From Mikania micrantha (taxonomy: Eukaryota > Streptophyta > Magnoliopsida > Asterales > Asteraceae), in contig CM018690.1 of NCBI GenBank assembly GCA_009363875.1, positions 2,220,788-2,284,787 of the forward strand: DNA of 64,000 bases, given 5' to 3'. The notes beneath the pieces are model-generated. The model had not been told where the DNA came from and made no database searches. It worked only from the letters and a program-made list of their open reading frames with translations. The translations under genes and the position numbers were made by a program. Shown here piece after piece: positions 12,291 through 23,656 of this stretch (position 1 is the first letter of the stretch; the number at the start of each line of letters is the position of its first letter).

Positions 12291-13941
12291 TACAAGTATA
12301 TACATATATCACATCATTAAAGTGTGTATATCAAATATATACACATTTATATATGTGAAAATAATTAATATTTATGTAAAAATGTTTAAGTTTACAAAAC
12401 TGTTTTTAAACAGATTCTGCCCGGCTTGTTCGGATGAACTTAAAAAATAGAAGTCGTTTGAATAAAATCATGAAACTTCACAGTCTACTATTTTAAGGTG
12501 TTTTGAACAACTTTCATTCAGAAAACTTTTTGTGATTTTGCTTGTAAATGGGTCAAAACAGTCACACAAATATAAGTCCTTAAAGTTTCTGTTTTGACAG
12601 ATTTAGTCCAGTGAGTTAGGATTCACTTTTGACATAGTAAACCTTTGATTTAAATTATGAAACTCTCCAGTCTACTATTTTACGATGTTATGAACAACTT
12701 TAATTTAGAAAAGGTTTCATGATTCGGATCTTAAGTAGATCAAAACAGCTGCACAAGTTAGGGGGTATAAATCTGTGCACTAATCTTGTGAAGGCTGTTT
12801 GGGATATCATTTTGTCAAGTTAGAAGCTTAATAAGTAGTGCATGGAAAGCTAACACGATGAAATTAGTTGTGGAATCTGAGTTTGTTCAGTTTGGAGTTG
12901 CTATGACCATTTTATGACTTGTTGAAGTCGTAACAACATTCTGCCAGAATTGACAGAATGTATGTTTGTGTGTGTAGCTAGGTAAAGCTTATGAGAAACA
13001 AGGAGTTTGAGTGTTATACCTTTAGTCGAGCTGAATATGGTTAAGAGTAACACAAATGGTGAGAAAGAACAAGCCTTGATTCCCTTCTTGAGCTCCTTTC
13101 TACCTTTGTTCTTGCACCAAAGCTTCAAAACTCACCAAAACTTCCAAGGGCTTGAGAAAGAATGGAGATGAAAGAATTTGAAAATGGAATTATGAAGGGG
13201 AGAGGGAGGGGGACGGAAATAAGAGAGAGGGAGAGAGGGGATTGTGTGTTGAAGTGGAGATAGTGACATGCATGGTCTTGGTAAGGTCACCAAGAATCTT
13301 GACCAAGTTGGATGTGCATGTTTTGTCTTTATCCCTTTAACCTCATATGTGATTCTTTGCAAGACATATTTCACATAATTGTATCATTATAAGTGTGAGT
13401 GGGTTAATATTGGTATAAATTGGGTATTATGGTGTTTAAATCTTGTATCGGGTATACATTTTGGTATTATTTATACGCGATTATTTTTCGATAATTAGTA
13501 AAAATAATAAATTTACTAAAATAATTAAATTTTAGTAACTAATAAGATTATTAAATGATGTGTCGTGTATCATGACTGTCTTATCTGGCTAAACACAAAT
13601 ATCCTTTGTTGTCTGGAATTTTAACGCGTCAAATTGCGACTTTACGATTTTTCTTCGTTACTTCAAATTCTCTACTTTTGAATTATTATTTCGTGTTAAA
13701 TTGAGTATATTGACTAAATTAAATTACTGATTAGCCATAAATATTCGTTTTAGACTGTTTAGCGTAAGACGGTGTTGAAATTACGAAAAATTCCAAATGC
13801 GAACTATGCATTTTAAACGTTGCTAAACCTTAAACGAGTACAAATATTTAATTATTACATTTATTGAAAATTCCATCATAGTCAACGTTAAATACACTAA
13901 CAGTGTTAATAAGTCAAATTTGAAAATTGACGGATGTCACA

Positions 13942-15129
13942 GGATTCCCCTGAAGGGTAAATCATACATTGGCGGCAGTTTATTGCATATATTGATGATC
14001 AATGTATATGTATATAAAGCAATGTTCAAATCCATCAAAACATTCAAGCTAGTCCACATAAGTGTTAGCTTATAGTTTTATTGGACATGTTCCACCTCGT
14101 AATTTTAAAAATAAAAAATTTAAAAAGGGGCTATGAGAACTCACAGATGATGTTATGTTGATTGTGAATTATAAAGATCGCGCTCGTTGTTTGAATTAAC
14201 CAAATAGTCAATAAGCATGTGTTTCAGTTGTTTTGTATTTATGAGTATAAACGGTATCCATAGGGTTTAAATCATGATTAGAATCCATATTATTATCGAT
14301 GTGATTTAACTTAGGTTGTAGTAAATCATTCAATTGATATATAATATGGTTAAATACATGCATGCATGAAATCATGCATGTATGTTTTAGTTAAGTTTAT
14401 AAAATTTTAAGGTTGGTTGTAATTGCACCATCGATATTAATATTATGATCAAGCATACGTCGATATTATTAAGTTCGACCAACCATGGGATCACCGATAT
14501 TATCAATTCAATATGTTAGTATCGATGTTGGTAATATGAAATGGTTAGTAGGTGGAATAGTTTCAAGGAATTAACATCGATGGTTTAACTAGCTAATATC
14601 GACCATGCCACCTTAGTATCGACACTACCACGATCTAATCCATTTAATATCGATCATGCCATTTTCGAACCTATTAATCTCGATGGGACAAGTTCTGAGA
14701 CTATCAAGTTCGATGGTTGGAGTGTCGAGATTATAAATCTTGATGAAACTTGGTTGATATTGTTATCTTCGATTGGAACATGGTCGATACTATCAATATC
14801 GACAAGTTTTTCACCATCTTAAACCTCCAACTTCTTCCCAAGATTTTAGGTTTTTTCAAGAAACTAACCCATTCATATTACGTTCGTTTATGATGTTCTT
14901 ATATGCAAAAGAGTTTTAAAAGGTGGTGAATGTTGTTATGTGATGTTTGAACTGAAACCAAAAGAAGAATCCATAGATATACCTTCAAAACGTGCGTGAT
15001 AGTTCAAAATGCTTGTACTTCTGAGCTCTAGACGAGTGGAGAATCGTTTTGACACCAAAATGAGCGAAAATTATGAAGAAACTTGAGTTTTCTCTTTAGG
15101 GTTTCTAGAGAGAGAAACTAGAGAGATAA
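13942..15129 (-). mobile_element. LTR fragment H (related to families D and E)
   Basis: On the minus strand the fragment runs from a CTCTCTCTAG-rich start near 15129, typical of the sequence just after the TATA box in D1 and D2, through an ATCGAT motif array (14420-14810) to a donor-like CATCT|GTGAGTTCTCATAGCCCCTTTTT at 14144. That donor and its CCCCTTTTT tail match the donors of the other families. Both ends are cut, by G at 13941 and by the C LTR at 15130, so neither promoter nor acceptor remains. Confidence 0.5.
14420..14810. repeat. ATCGAT/TCGA motif array in fragment H
   Basis: Around 14 copies of TATCGA, ATCGAT or TTCGAT occur in 390 bases, for example CATCGATATTAAT, GTATCGATGTT, ATATCGACCATG and ATATCGATCATG. 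The array lies upstream of the H donor on the minus strand. This is the same place as the CGAACC array of D and the CTTCCGAAG array of E. Confidence 0.5.
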
Positions 15130-16929
15130 TGTCACACCCTGGGATTTTCGTCCCTCGTGGGCGCGACATAGATTGGCAGGATCACAGCCTTCAGTCACAC
15201 TTGTGAGACCTACATGTATGATTGTATACATACATCCAATAACTTGGATAAAATAATTTAGTATTATCAGAGTTTCTGAAGCTTGATTTAAAAATGTTGC
15301 AACAACACAAAATATAAGTGCGGAAGCGTTTTAGTAGTTAAAGCAGTACATGTTAAGAAATAGTAATAAAATTTATTTCAAAAATCCATGACACAATATA
15401 GATGCATGAGACCCCGTCCTAGCATCCTATACGTGTCTTAGTTACCTAAGAAAACATGCGAGCAACATCAACAAAATGGTTGGTGAGAGCACAGGTTTTC
15501 TATAGTAAAAGTAAAAAGTAAATGTTTGCGAATAATGTTGTAGGACTATATATCATTGCAATGCACTATCCATTGATAGCTAGTTAATATGTTTGATATA
15601 ATATGTGGGTTCGCAACCGAAGCTGACTTGTTACCTCCCATCATGCCCATCACACAAAACAATGGCAATAATTTTGTTTGGTCAATTTTGCTCTGTTCTG
15701 ACCTCTAGTCAGGGTGGCCATACAGCGCGCAACAGAGGGGCTTGTCAGGCCCAAATAGTACTATCCAGAATTACAATGCTGAGCACCACGCGCTATTAAC
15801 GATTCGAGGTGTGTTTATGAGAACTTTGATGTGATGTGTGCCACACACACATATATATAAGCGTAAAAACACGTAATATGTATCCAAAAGCGTTTGTTGT
15901 ATCAAAATAGTTTGTATGCATGTTTTCTCCACCAAGGGTCGAAAATAGTGAAAAGGGGTCGTGAACTCACATGTTCATGCAGTTCCTGGTTCGTGGTTGC
16001 AAAAGGCGTGTGCTAGCACCTGCTAATGATCACCTATAATCATATAGGTCTATGAGTATGTGTTTTGTTGTTTGTTGTATACCACACAACTCCAAGTGTC
16101 TCTGTGCTCAACCAAGTGTCTGTGTTGGCTTGTGTTGACTCGATGAATCGTTGGTGACATGTTTATTTAGTTATAGTTTGTTTGTGTGTCATATTGATCC
16201 TAAGACGCAAGTAGGACATTATCATACTCCTTATGATTCTTATCATGGAAATGCTCACGTAAGTCACGTATGATAATTACAAAAGTTTCTATTTTTCGAA
16301 AGTTTCTATTTTCGGAAAGTTTCTATTTTTGGAAAGTTTGACCATGAAATCCAAATTTCATCAAATTAATACTTTTAGTATGTTCCTAAAACACATTAAA
16401 CGCATATACAAGTATTGCATGTTGCCATACAATCATATTTCACTTTTTCCCTGAATAAAAGTTCCTACATTTAGAAAGTGTTCGTTTAAGAACCGTTTTC
16501 AACAAACCAAAGTTCCAAATAAATTCTTATGACATTCCTAAGAATATTACAACATCAACATATCAACTAATCATGCCAAATCACCATATCGATTCTTTCG
16601 ATTCTCAAAGTTACTATAAATAGTAAGTTACTAGCAAACGTTGTGTTTTCACAAATCCAACTAATCAAATATGTTTCTATACATTCTAATAGACACATAT
16701 CATCATCTACAATCTTCTAGCATGTCTAGATCATGATAAATCAACCACTTTCATATATAAAGTTTCCTTTTAAGGCAAGTAGCACAAATCTCTACGAAAT
16801 GTTACCAAAACTTAATCTAAACATTTCTATGCTCTAAATCAATCAAAACCCATCAACAATCAATTGAAAGTCACAACAAGTCCGTGCATGTGCTTGATTT
16901 GGAGTTGCATATGAAAATATAAGCATGCA
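15130..16929 (-). mobile_element. Family C LTR, segment 1 of 3 (3' part)
   Basis: It starts TGTCACACCC at 15130 and matches the end of the plus-strand C2 LTR (56201-58821) in reverse orientation, including the stretch around GAGACCTACATGT. It is interrupted at 16930 by solo LTR D1 (target ATGCA) and continues at 21425. No primer site lies on its left, so it is a solo or 3' LTR. Confidence 0.75.
15446..15970 (-). other. Candidate intron in the minus-strand C LTR
   Basis: The donor is CAT|GTGAGTTCACGACCCC (exon C-A-T ending at 15971). The acceptor is ATGTTTTCTTAG|GTAAC at 15446. It parallels the C2 intron at 57937-58438. GTGCTCTCACC before the acceptor can pair with nine of eleven donor bases. 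Confidence 0.5.
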
Positions 16930-17710
16930 TGTGACAACTAGTACCTGACCGGCCGGCAAGTCCGTACGGTATGTGTACTTGTAAACAGTAACTATGTGTA
17001 CATATGTGATTGTAAACAGTGTTTGTGTTAACAGATTCTTAAATACAAGAAATCGTTGTACGTATTTTTGTGTAAACTTAGATACCGTAAGTACAACGTA
17101 CATTTGAAACTTTAGTTGTGTGTATTTAAGTGAAAATGTAATTACAGTTAACACAACAAATCATGAGAATCAACGGTGTTCAAACAATGTTCAGAAACAA
17201 ATCGGTTGCGATCTGATATCCATAAATGACAGGAGTCAGATGGCCGACAATTCAATGTGAAAACAAGGTGAAAACAGGATGTTTAGTTGAGTCCGACAGT
17301 GAGGAAACACAATTCAAACATAAATCACATTGTTGTTTCAGAATAACGAACTGACAGTGTGTTTGCGTGGGTGACGATTCACACAAACATATCTGTGAGT
17401 TTAACGTTCTGAAATGATGACTGGAAAGTAGAAAACAAAAGTCGGAAAGCAAAACCATCGTCGTGTTCGTTCGACTGACGATTCGAACGAATACGCGCGA
17501 TGGTGACGCGATTCGACGAAACGAAACGAAACACGACGCGAAACGAATTTTAATTTTATTAAATAAAATAATTAACATTTTTACAATTTTGAAACTCATC
17601 AAATTAATTAAATGAACCTCTTTACTTATTTATTACAATTTTACGCGTAATTTTCCGGTTACGCGACGAAATCGCGAACCGAGCAACCGAAATGGACCCG
17701 AACACCACAC

Positions 17711-17722
17711 GGGTATAAAAAC
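17711..17722 (+). promoter_or_regulatory. TATA box of D1
   Basis: GGGTATAAAAAC lies between a CG-rich block and a C/T-rich start region. The equivalent in D2 is GGGGTATATAAGCC at 53946. The upstream block has repeated TTCGNNCGAA-like and ACGAAACG motifs. Confidence 0.65.
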
Positions 17723-18149
17723 CCTACATGAACTCATTTAATGCATTTTTCTTCTTCAACCTCTCTCTTCCTCTCTCTTTTTCCGGCTAGCATCAAAAAC
17801 CACCACAAATCACCTTCAATGGCTCATATCTCCTTCATTTCTCCATGGATTTGAGTGATTTTTGAACCCACGCGTAGCCCTTGACGTTCTCTACACGAAA
17901 GTACAACGGATCTAAGCTTATCACCACTGAAAAACCAGGTATGAAGAATTAAAGTTCATGGATTTTAGGGTTTTTAATGGGTTTTGTTTGACCCAAGCTT
18001 TAGCCGGTTCTAAGCTTACCCACTTCGAGCCACGCATCCCTAGCCATCATCTATTATGTAACATCAACCTAGATAACCAGCCAAGACCGGTTAGTTGATG
18101 ATAACGAGCATGGAGGACCAGGGTTCGTGGAAGAGAATGAGCAGCTACG

Positions 18150-18545
18150 AACCTGCATGGTTCCAGGCCGAACCCTGTGGTCGTCAGGGATGAACTCACG
18201 AACCCCGGCGCACCCTAACAGCTCCAGTGACCGAACCTTGATCCCAACAGACGAACCCTCGTGATGGGTCTACCTCACCGAACCCTCCTTCGAACTCACG
18301 AACCTGTGAGCTGCAGACACACTCGACGAACCCTCCAATCCATGCAGGCGAAGCTGTGAGGCGGCGAACCATTTTGCAGCGAGCCCCACCTGCTTCACGA
18401 ACCAAGCATGCACAGTGGCGAACCCATGGAAATCACGAACCCTAGTCGAACCATACATCCTTGCCGAACCCTTCACCCTGGGGGACGAACCTGCGCCAGT
18501 TAGAACCTCATCTGCCGAACCTGGGAACCTTGTATAACCGAAGGG
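18150..18545. repeat. CGAACC motif array in D1
   Basis: About 16 copies of CGAACC (mostly CGAACCCT or CGAACCNT) are irregularly spaced by roughly 12-50 bases. They lie downstream of the TATA box and upstream of the donor. The same array recurs in D2 at 54350-54800 with different spacer sequence. The motif is therefore conserved and the spacers are not. Open frames here, such as one on the minus strand at 18270-18701, are probably by-products. Confidence 0.65.
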
Positions 18546-18594
18546 TTCGCTGCCATGGATAAAATCTTTTTCGATTCTATGATTTAACACAACA

Positions 18595-18925
18595 GCCGGC
18601 TCCACCTTTTCAATACACAAACGGCCCATGTCCATGATATTGGCCCAATAGCTTGTGTGGCTCATCACACTGCCTCGGCCTGTGTGGCTGTGTTGGCCCA
18701 CGTGAAATCTGGCCTAAAGCCCACTAACTTGGCCCATAAGCTGTAACAGGCCCTACAATAGTCACATTCGCCTAAGCCCAACAGAGTCCCTGTTTATTTG
18801 ATTTCAGCCTCATCTTCGGCCCAAACGATCTGGCCCAATGCTACCCTTGGCCCATCTCCTTATTACGGCCCAATACGGGTATTGGGGCCCAAAAACAGCC
18901 CACGACAGTTATTTAGCCCAATTAC
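18595..18925. repeat. GGCCCA motif array in D1
   Basis: About nine GGCCCA plus several AGCCCA or GGCCTA copies occur in 330 bases, following the CGAACC array. The D2 equivalent is 54885-55200. The complement TGGGCC matches the plant site II element (TGGGCY) bound by TCP factors. Function here is inferred. Confidence 0.6.
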
Positions 18926-19496
18926 TTAGTTCAATTTAATGATGTGGTTAAGTTGGTTAACACGCCCATTCGGTCAATTGTGTATCTAAGCAAATAAACA
19001 ATTTCATAATGTTGATTTGATTAGAAATCATAGAATCGTGATAGCCACGATTAAATACAAGGTGACAAGGAATCTTGCAGGATAATTACAATTGGATTTA
19101 GATTGACACTAGAGTTATATTATCAACTTAGGTTACAAGGATTTAAAGGTTGATAACCTTTAACTCACACCCAAATTAATAATTAAAACTCTTTTCATAT
19201 TATAATAAATCAAGAGGACACCAAATCAATAACATAGGGTGATAACTCAAACTAGATATGAATATGATTGCAACGACTTTGAACACGAAACAAGACCGAA
19301 TGGAGACTAAGGTCAAGACGCACGGGTGTTAACCAACTCTACGGATAACACATTCATACGCTCATAATTAAATTACAACAGATACTTATAAGTTACAATC
19401 ACATGAAATCAGTACAGGTTGTGAAAATTTCTACAAGAACAATCAAAGAGCGCGTGTATTCTTTCTCTTTAGCTAAGTCAACCCTACTACTACAAG

Positions 19497-21054
19497 GTGA
19501 GTTCATATGCCCCTTTTACTTTAATCTTTACTGATTTTAACTCTCGGGGCAGAGAAACATGTTTACTTTTATTTATTTAAAAGTTTTGCTTAACATGTTA
19601 ATTATACTTTGATTTAGATAATATCAAACTGTTTATTATCGCTTATCATTGTATGCATGCTTGTATGATCATGAGATGACAGGGAAACTCAGATGATTAT
19701 AATAATGTAAATTCTTAATCATCAAACACATTAGAATAACATAGTTGTAAGATTATACCTTATAACACTTAGTTATTTCCACATGAGCAAACATTTAGAC
19801 AGTTTACACATAAACAGACAACGAGAACAATCCCACATTGAGGCTTTGGGATCACATGGGTGTCAGTAAATGATGATCATGATAACGTAACTTCATGGGA
19901 TTCTTATCATTTACACATAATTAACATGATGTAATAAGACAAGTTCTTATTCGACTTTGTTAATCATACGAGAACAATCCCACATTGAGGCTTTGGGATC
20001 ACATGGATTACAGTAAATGATGATCATGATAACGTAACTTCATGGGATTCTTATCATTTACACATAATTAACATGATGTAATAAGACAAGTTCTTATTCG
20101 ACTTTGTTAATCATACGAGAACAATCCCACATTGAGGCTTTGGGATCACATGGATTACAGTAAATGATGATCATGATAACGTAACTTCATGGGATTCTTA
20201 TCATTTACACATAATTAACATGATGTAATAAGACAAGTTCTTATTCGACTTTGTTAATCATACGAGAACAATCTCACATTGAGGCTTTGGGATCACATGG
20301 ATTACAGTAAATGATGATCATGATAACGTAACTTCATGGGATTCTTATCATTTACACATAATTAACATGATGTAATAAGACAAGTTCTTATTCGACTTTG
20401 TTAATCACACTAGGACAATCCCACATGGAAACTTTGGGATCACACGGCGGAATAGAGGTGAATGGAATGCATTGTAATCTGATTACGTGAGGATTACAAT
20501 GGATTTCATTTGGGCTCTATACTTTGCATTGAGATTACATTACGAACAGTTAACTAACACTTTTAATATTTAAAAGTGAAACAACAGTTAACCCCACAAG
20601 CTATAGAATAATTCAAGGATCAGATTTAATAAATCTAATATCCTTAACACTTATATTGATTATCAAAACTTCGGTTTGATAACTACAATGCTATCATTAT
20701 ATTATTCTATACATGAGACCACAGGTGATCAAAGATGAGATAAACATGGGAATTGAGAATGGAAATCAATAGTTGTATTGCAAGTAGTGTGGAGTTCTAG
20801 TGGTGATGTGGTGGGATGTTGGCTAGGGCTTAGTTCCCTTACATATGCCCTATATATAAGCACCACTACTAGGATGATATAATACTTGTAAATATAACTA
20901 TTGAGAAGCCATTGGGTGAACAAGTGAAACAGACAATCATACAAGTAATATATTATCATGGTGAATGTGCATGTGAATGAATCAAGGTTTTACATTAACT
21001 TACTTATGAACTCACCAACCTAGTGTTGACTTTGTTTAAATACATGTTTCTCAG
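19497..21054 (+). other. Candidate intron in D1
   Basis: Donor ACAAG|GTGAGTTCATATG starts at 19497. Acceptor ATGTTTCTCAG|GTGATG ends at 21054. AGTGTTGAC lies about 30 bases before the AG. TATGAACTCACC at 21004-21015 is complementary to the 12 bases GGTGAGTTCATA at the donor. Confidence 0.55.
19821..20450. repeat. 147-base tandem repeat inside the D1 intron
   Basis: Units start at 19821, 19968, 20115 and 20262, each exactly 147 bases apart, and a partial fifth starts at 20409. Units two to four are almost identical; each begins ACGAGAACAATC and contains ATGATGATCATGATAACG. Such homogeneity suggests recent duplication. Confidence 0.9.
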
Positions 21055-21424
21055 GTGATGAACAGGTGTAGATACATACATGCAAGGATTAAGCTAGTGG
21101 ACTTTTAGAAGACCTAGCATTATTTTGTGTTGCATGCTTTTAGGAACAAGAACATGAATCATCTTTTGTATATCTTGTACAGATACAAGATATAGTTATA
21201 TTGATTCTTTTTGGTAGATTTACTTGATTAAATTATGAACGATACTGTGTAATTTAATCTTGTAATTCTATATCATGGATGTGTTAGAAATTTCTCATTT
21301 ATTTATCATGTGCTATATAAACAATCTGATCATTTGATTATCACTCATGATATCGCGCCCCGGGAACCTTCCGCCTGACGGGAAAACACGATCCGTTCCC
21401 GCCGGCCTGGGGTGTGACAATGCA

Positions 21425-21485
21425 TGTATAATCTAAGTTCAAGCAAACATTTAAAACTACCTTACTAGTGTTTTTATGGTTCAAA
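21425..21485 (-). mobile_element. Family C LTR, segment 2 of 3
   Basis: This short piece of the minus-strand C LTR lies between D1 and element A. It matches C2 near 56990-57030 in reverse, around AAACTACCTTA. Its last five bases, TCAAA, are the target duplication of element A. Confidence 0.65.
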
Positions 21486-21750
21486 TGTCACACCCCCACC
21501 TCCGCGTCACCAGACGACGTCATTTTTAAAGGTAGCGGAAGCATAGCGGCGAAGTCTCGGAGGTGAGGAGTGACTTACTTGATCCGGTATCATAACACAC
21601 ATAGTTAAGAAAAGCACTAATTACAAATCACGACAAATATTTATTACATGTCCTGAATATCCGTTCACAACTTAAGTTCCTTCTATTACATCCCAAGTCC
21701 TAACTACATGGTGCGTGCACAGGTGTTTCCTCACCGTTGGTACTGATTAC

Positions 21751-22264
21751 CTGTAAAAGATTTAAAGTTTAAAAATATCAGTATAAAAACTGGTGAGTTC
21801 ATAAATAAGACTCGATACAATATGATATGATAGTAAAGTCAATGGTACACATTAACATAAGTGAATAATCATGTGACCCGTATCCAGATCCTTTCTGACA
21901 GTCCAGTCTAGAAAATAACCGAAGTTAAACTCCGTGCCTCTAACTCAATGTCTCACTACATCAAGTCGATACCAGGAATGGTGACAAGCATTCACACAAG
22001 GGTAGACGCTATCTATCCATGAATGGGGTTGTCAGCCCGATAGTACTATCTTTGTCCACACATTCGGCCCCACATGGGTTAACCAGATACAGTTGGTTTT
22101 GAGGACTTTTGTTGTACACAGAAAATAGTCATAATCCCATGACACCCACATGCAAGCCGGTATTGCAATTGTTACTAAACATATCACACGTTTGATAAAG
22201 ATTTCATAATAGTCACCCCGATGTTAAGAAAACAGTAAAAGAAAAGGGGTTGTATGAAACTCAC
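21751..22264 (-). other. Candidate intron in the A 3' LTR
   Basis: Donor TTCAG|GTGAGTTTCATAC is at 22264 and acceptor TCTTTTACAG|GTAATC at 21751. TATGAACTCACC near the acceptor pairs with the donor allowing one bulge. The copy in the 5' LTR spans 30686 to 30175. Confidence 0.5.
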
Positions 22265-23266
22265 CTGAAGTTTATGAAAAGATAAAATCACACGAACGGT
22301 GGCTAAAAATGCTAATCTGCATTAGTTTATTTATAATTAATTATTTGTGTTTTAACTTGCTGATTAGATCTGTTTGAACGTTCAATGTCACCGACATTGT
22401 AATGAAAAGTCATCGAACTAACATTAGATGTTTAATTAATTATTTAGTCTAATATCATACAATGTACTATAATGTAGGTACCTATACTCGTTTAGGTACC
22501 TTGTGTTAAGTTGATGACTCATTGGATTAGCCGTAATAATCTCCGACTAATTAGTTAGGTAATGCTGTTGATTATATTACTTAAATAGTCCCTAGATGAA
22601 ATCTCGGCTTAGGAATGATTAATTCTTGTCACTAATTATCCATGTATCACAAAACATAACAATATGACATTTGAATAGGTTAAACAATCATGTTTAACAT
22701 ATTAATCCGACTGTTATCATAAAACCAGACAGTTATTCCAATTGGTAGGGTAATAACTGTGATTAGTTTGAAACACTTGGGATTAACCTTGCATTTCAAA
22801 GATTAACCAAAATAATCACTTACATTGTCATAATCCAATGGTTTAAACCATTAGAAGTATTGTTATGGTTTAGTGAAAACCGGGCATTATAACGGATCAA
22901 AACAGGCATTTACCCGTTAACAAGACAAGTTATCCGTCAAAAATCATTCCTAGCTATCATCTAAGCAATAATCAACAATCCTAACTATATCATTACGTTC
23001 AAAAACACGATCTAATCAATGAAAATCAAGTCAGAAAATTAAAAAGGATAGTTACCCAAATCAGACGATTCTACGGACAAAATCACGATCAGGACGCGTA
23101 TACACGTTCACCGGTTCGAGCTGAACGTTCTGGTGGTGTCAAATATGAGTTTTGGTGGGAGATTGGTCAAGATCTTGAGTTAAAAAGGTTTAAAGTCGAG
23201 AGGAATGAAAAATAAATTTCTCTGCATGCTTCTGCGATTTAACAATCTGATTTCACAGACCGACCT

Positions 23267-23400
23267 ACTCGTCGCGTATCGCGACGAGTGGCCCACATGT
23301 CGTCGCGTACCGCGAGGGATTCCGGATAAGATTTGATATCGTAACTTGTCGCGTACCGCGACAAGACTCCAAGGAGTCGTCGCGTATCGCGAGGGATCCA
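23267..23400 (-). promoter_or_regulatory. Dyad array in the A 3' LTR
   Basis: Perfect dyads with a three-base centre occur. At 23267-23289 the arm ACTCGTCGCG is paired with its complement around TAT. At 23345-23365 the arm CTTGTCGCG is paired around TAC. Two further copies, TCGCG-TAC-CGCGA and TCGCG-TAT-CGCGA, lie at about 23301 and 23379. Confidence 0.65.
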
Positions 23401-23595
23401 ATTTCAAGATTTTTCTTCGTTTCGCGATTCCGGACAATCCGTAACTCGGTTTCACGCACGGTTTTCTCCCATGTTCCCAATTTCTCGCACACTTTAAACC
23501 TGTAATGATTAAAATCATCAATTTAACACAGATTCCTAGAACGACCAAACGTGCTCGTGTTATTGATGACGTAATGTTTACCTGCAATTGTCACA

Positions 23596-23612
23596 GTCTC
23601 CTCCTGTTACAG
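23596..23612 (-). other. Polypurine tract of element A
   Basis: The minus strand reads CTGTAACAGGAGGAGAC directly before the 3' LTR. This is the expected plus-strand primer position for reverse transcription. Confidence 0.75.
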
Positions 23613-23656
23613 AAATTTCGTCCCGAAATTTGCTTTAACTCCTACAGTTTGATCGT

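Larger units (their letters stand above)
11278..13941 (-). mobile_element. 5' LTR of family G element
   Basis: It has TG..CA ends (TGTCACACCCCAACC at 11278, GGATGTCACA ending at 13941) and a primer site on its left. Minus-strand signals include a candidate intron from 11968 to 11504. It interrupts LTR fragment H, which resumes at 13942. The matching 3' LTR is not in the window. Confidence 0.75.
16930..21419 (+). mobile_element. Solo LTR D1
   Basis: It runs from TGTGACAACT at 16930 to GGGGTGTGACA at 21419 and is flanked by a perfect 5-base duplication ATGCA (16925-16929 and 21420-21424). That defines an exact solo LTR of 4490 bases inserted in the C LTR. Landmarks in order are a CG-rich upstream array (17460-17545), a TATA box (17711), a CGAACC array, a GGCCCA array, a donor at 19497, a 147-base tandem repeat and an acceptor at 21054. 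A truncated relative, D2, lies at 53186-56200. No coding region is present. Confidence 0.9.
21486..23595 (-). mobile_element. 3' LTR of element A
   Basis: It has TG..CA ends and is 2110 bases long. On the minus strand it holds a dyad array (23267-23400) and a candidate intron (22264 to 21751). The upstream neighbour is the purine tract at 23596-23612. Confidence 0.93.

Noticed and set aside
18270..18701. 143-codon open frame on the minus strand
   Set aside because: It crosses the CGAACC array of D1, has no family motif and is explained by repeated motif composition.
19821..20450. Evenly spaced repeats resembling a CRISPR array
   Set aside because: Units are 147 bases of continuous repeat without spacers, inside a plant LTR.
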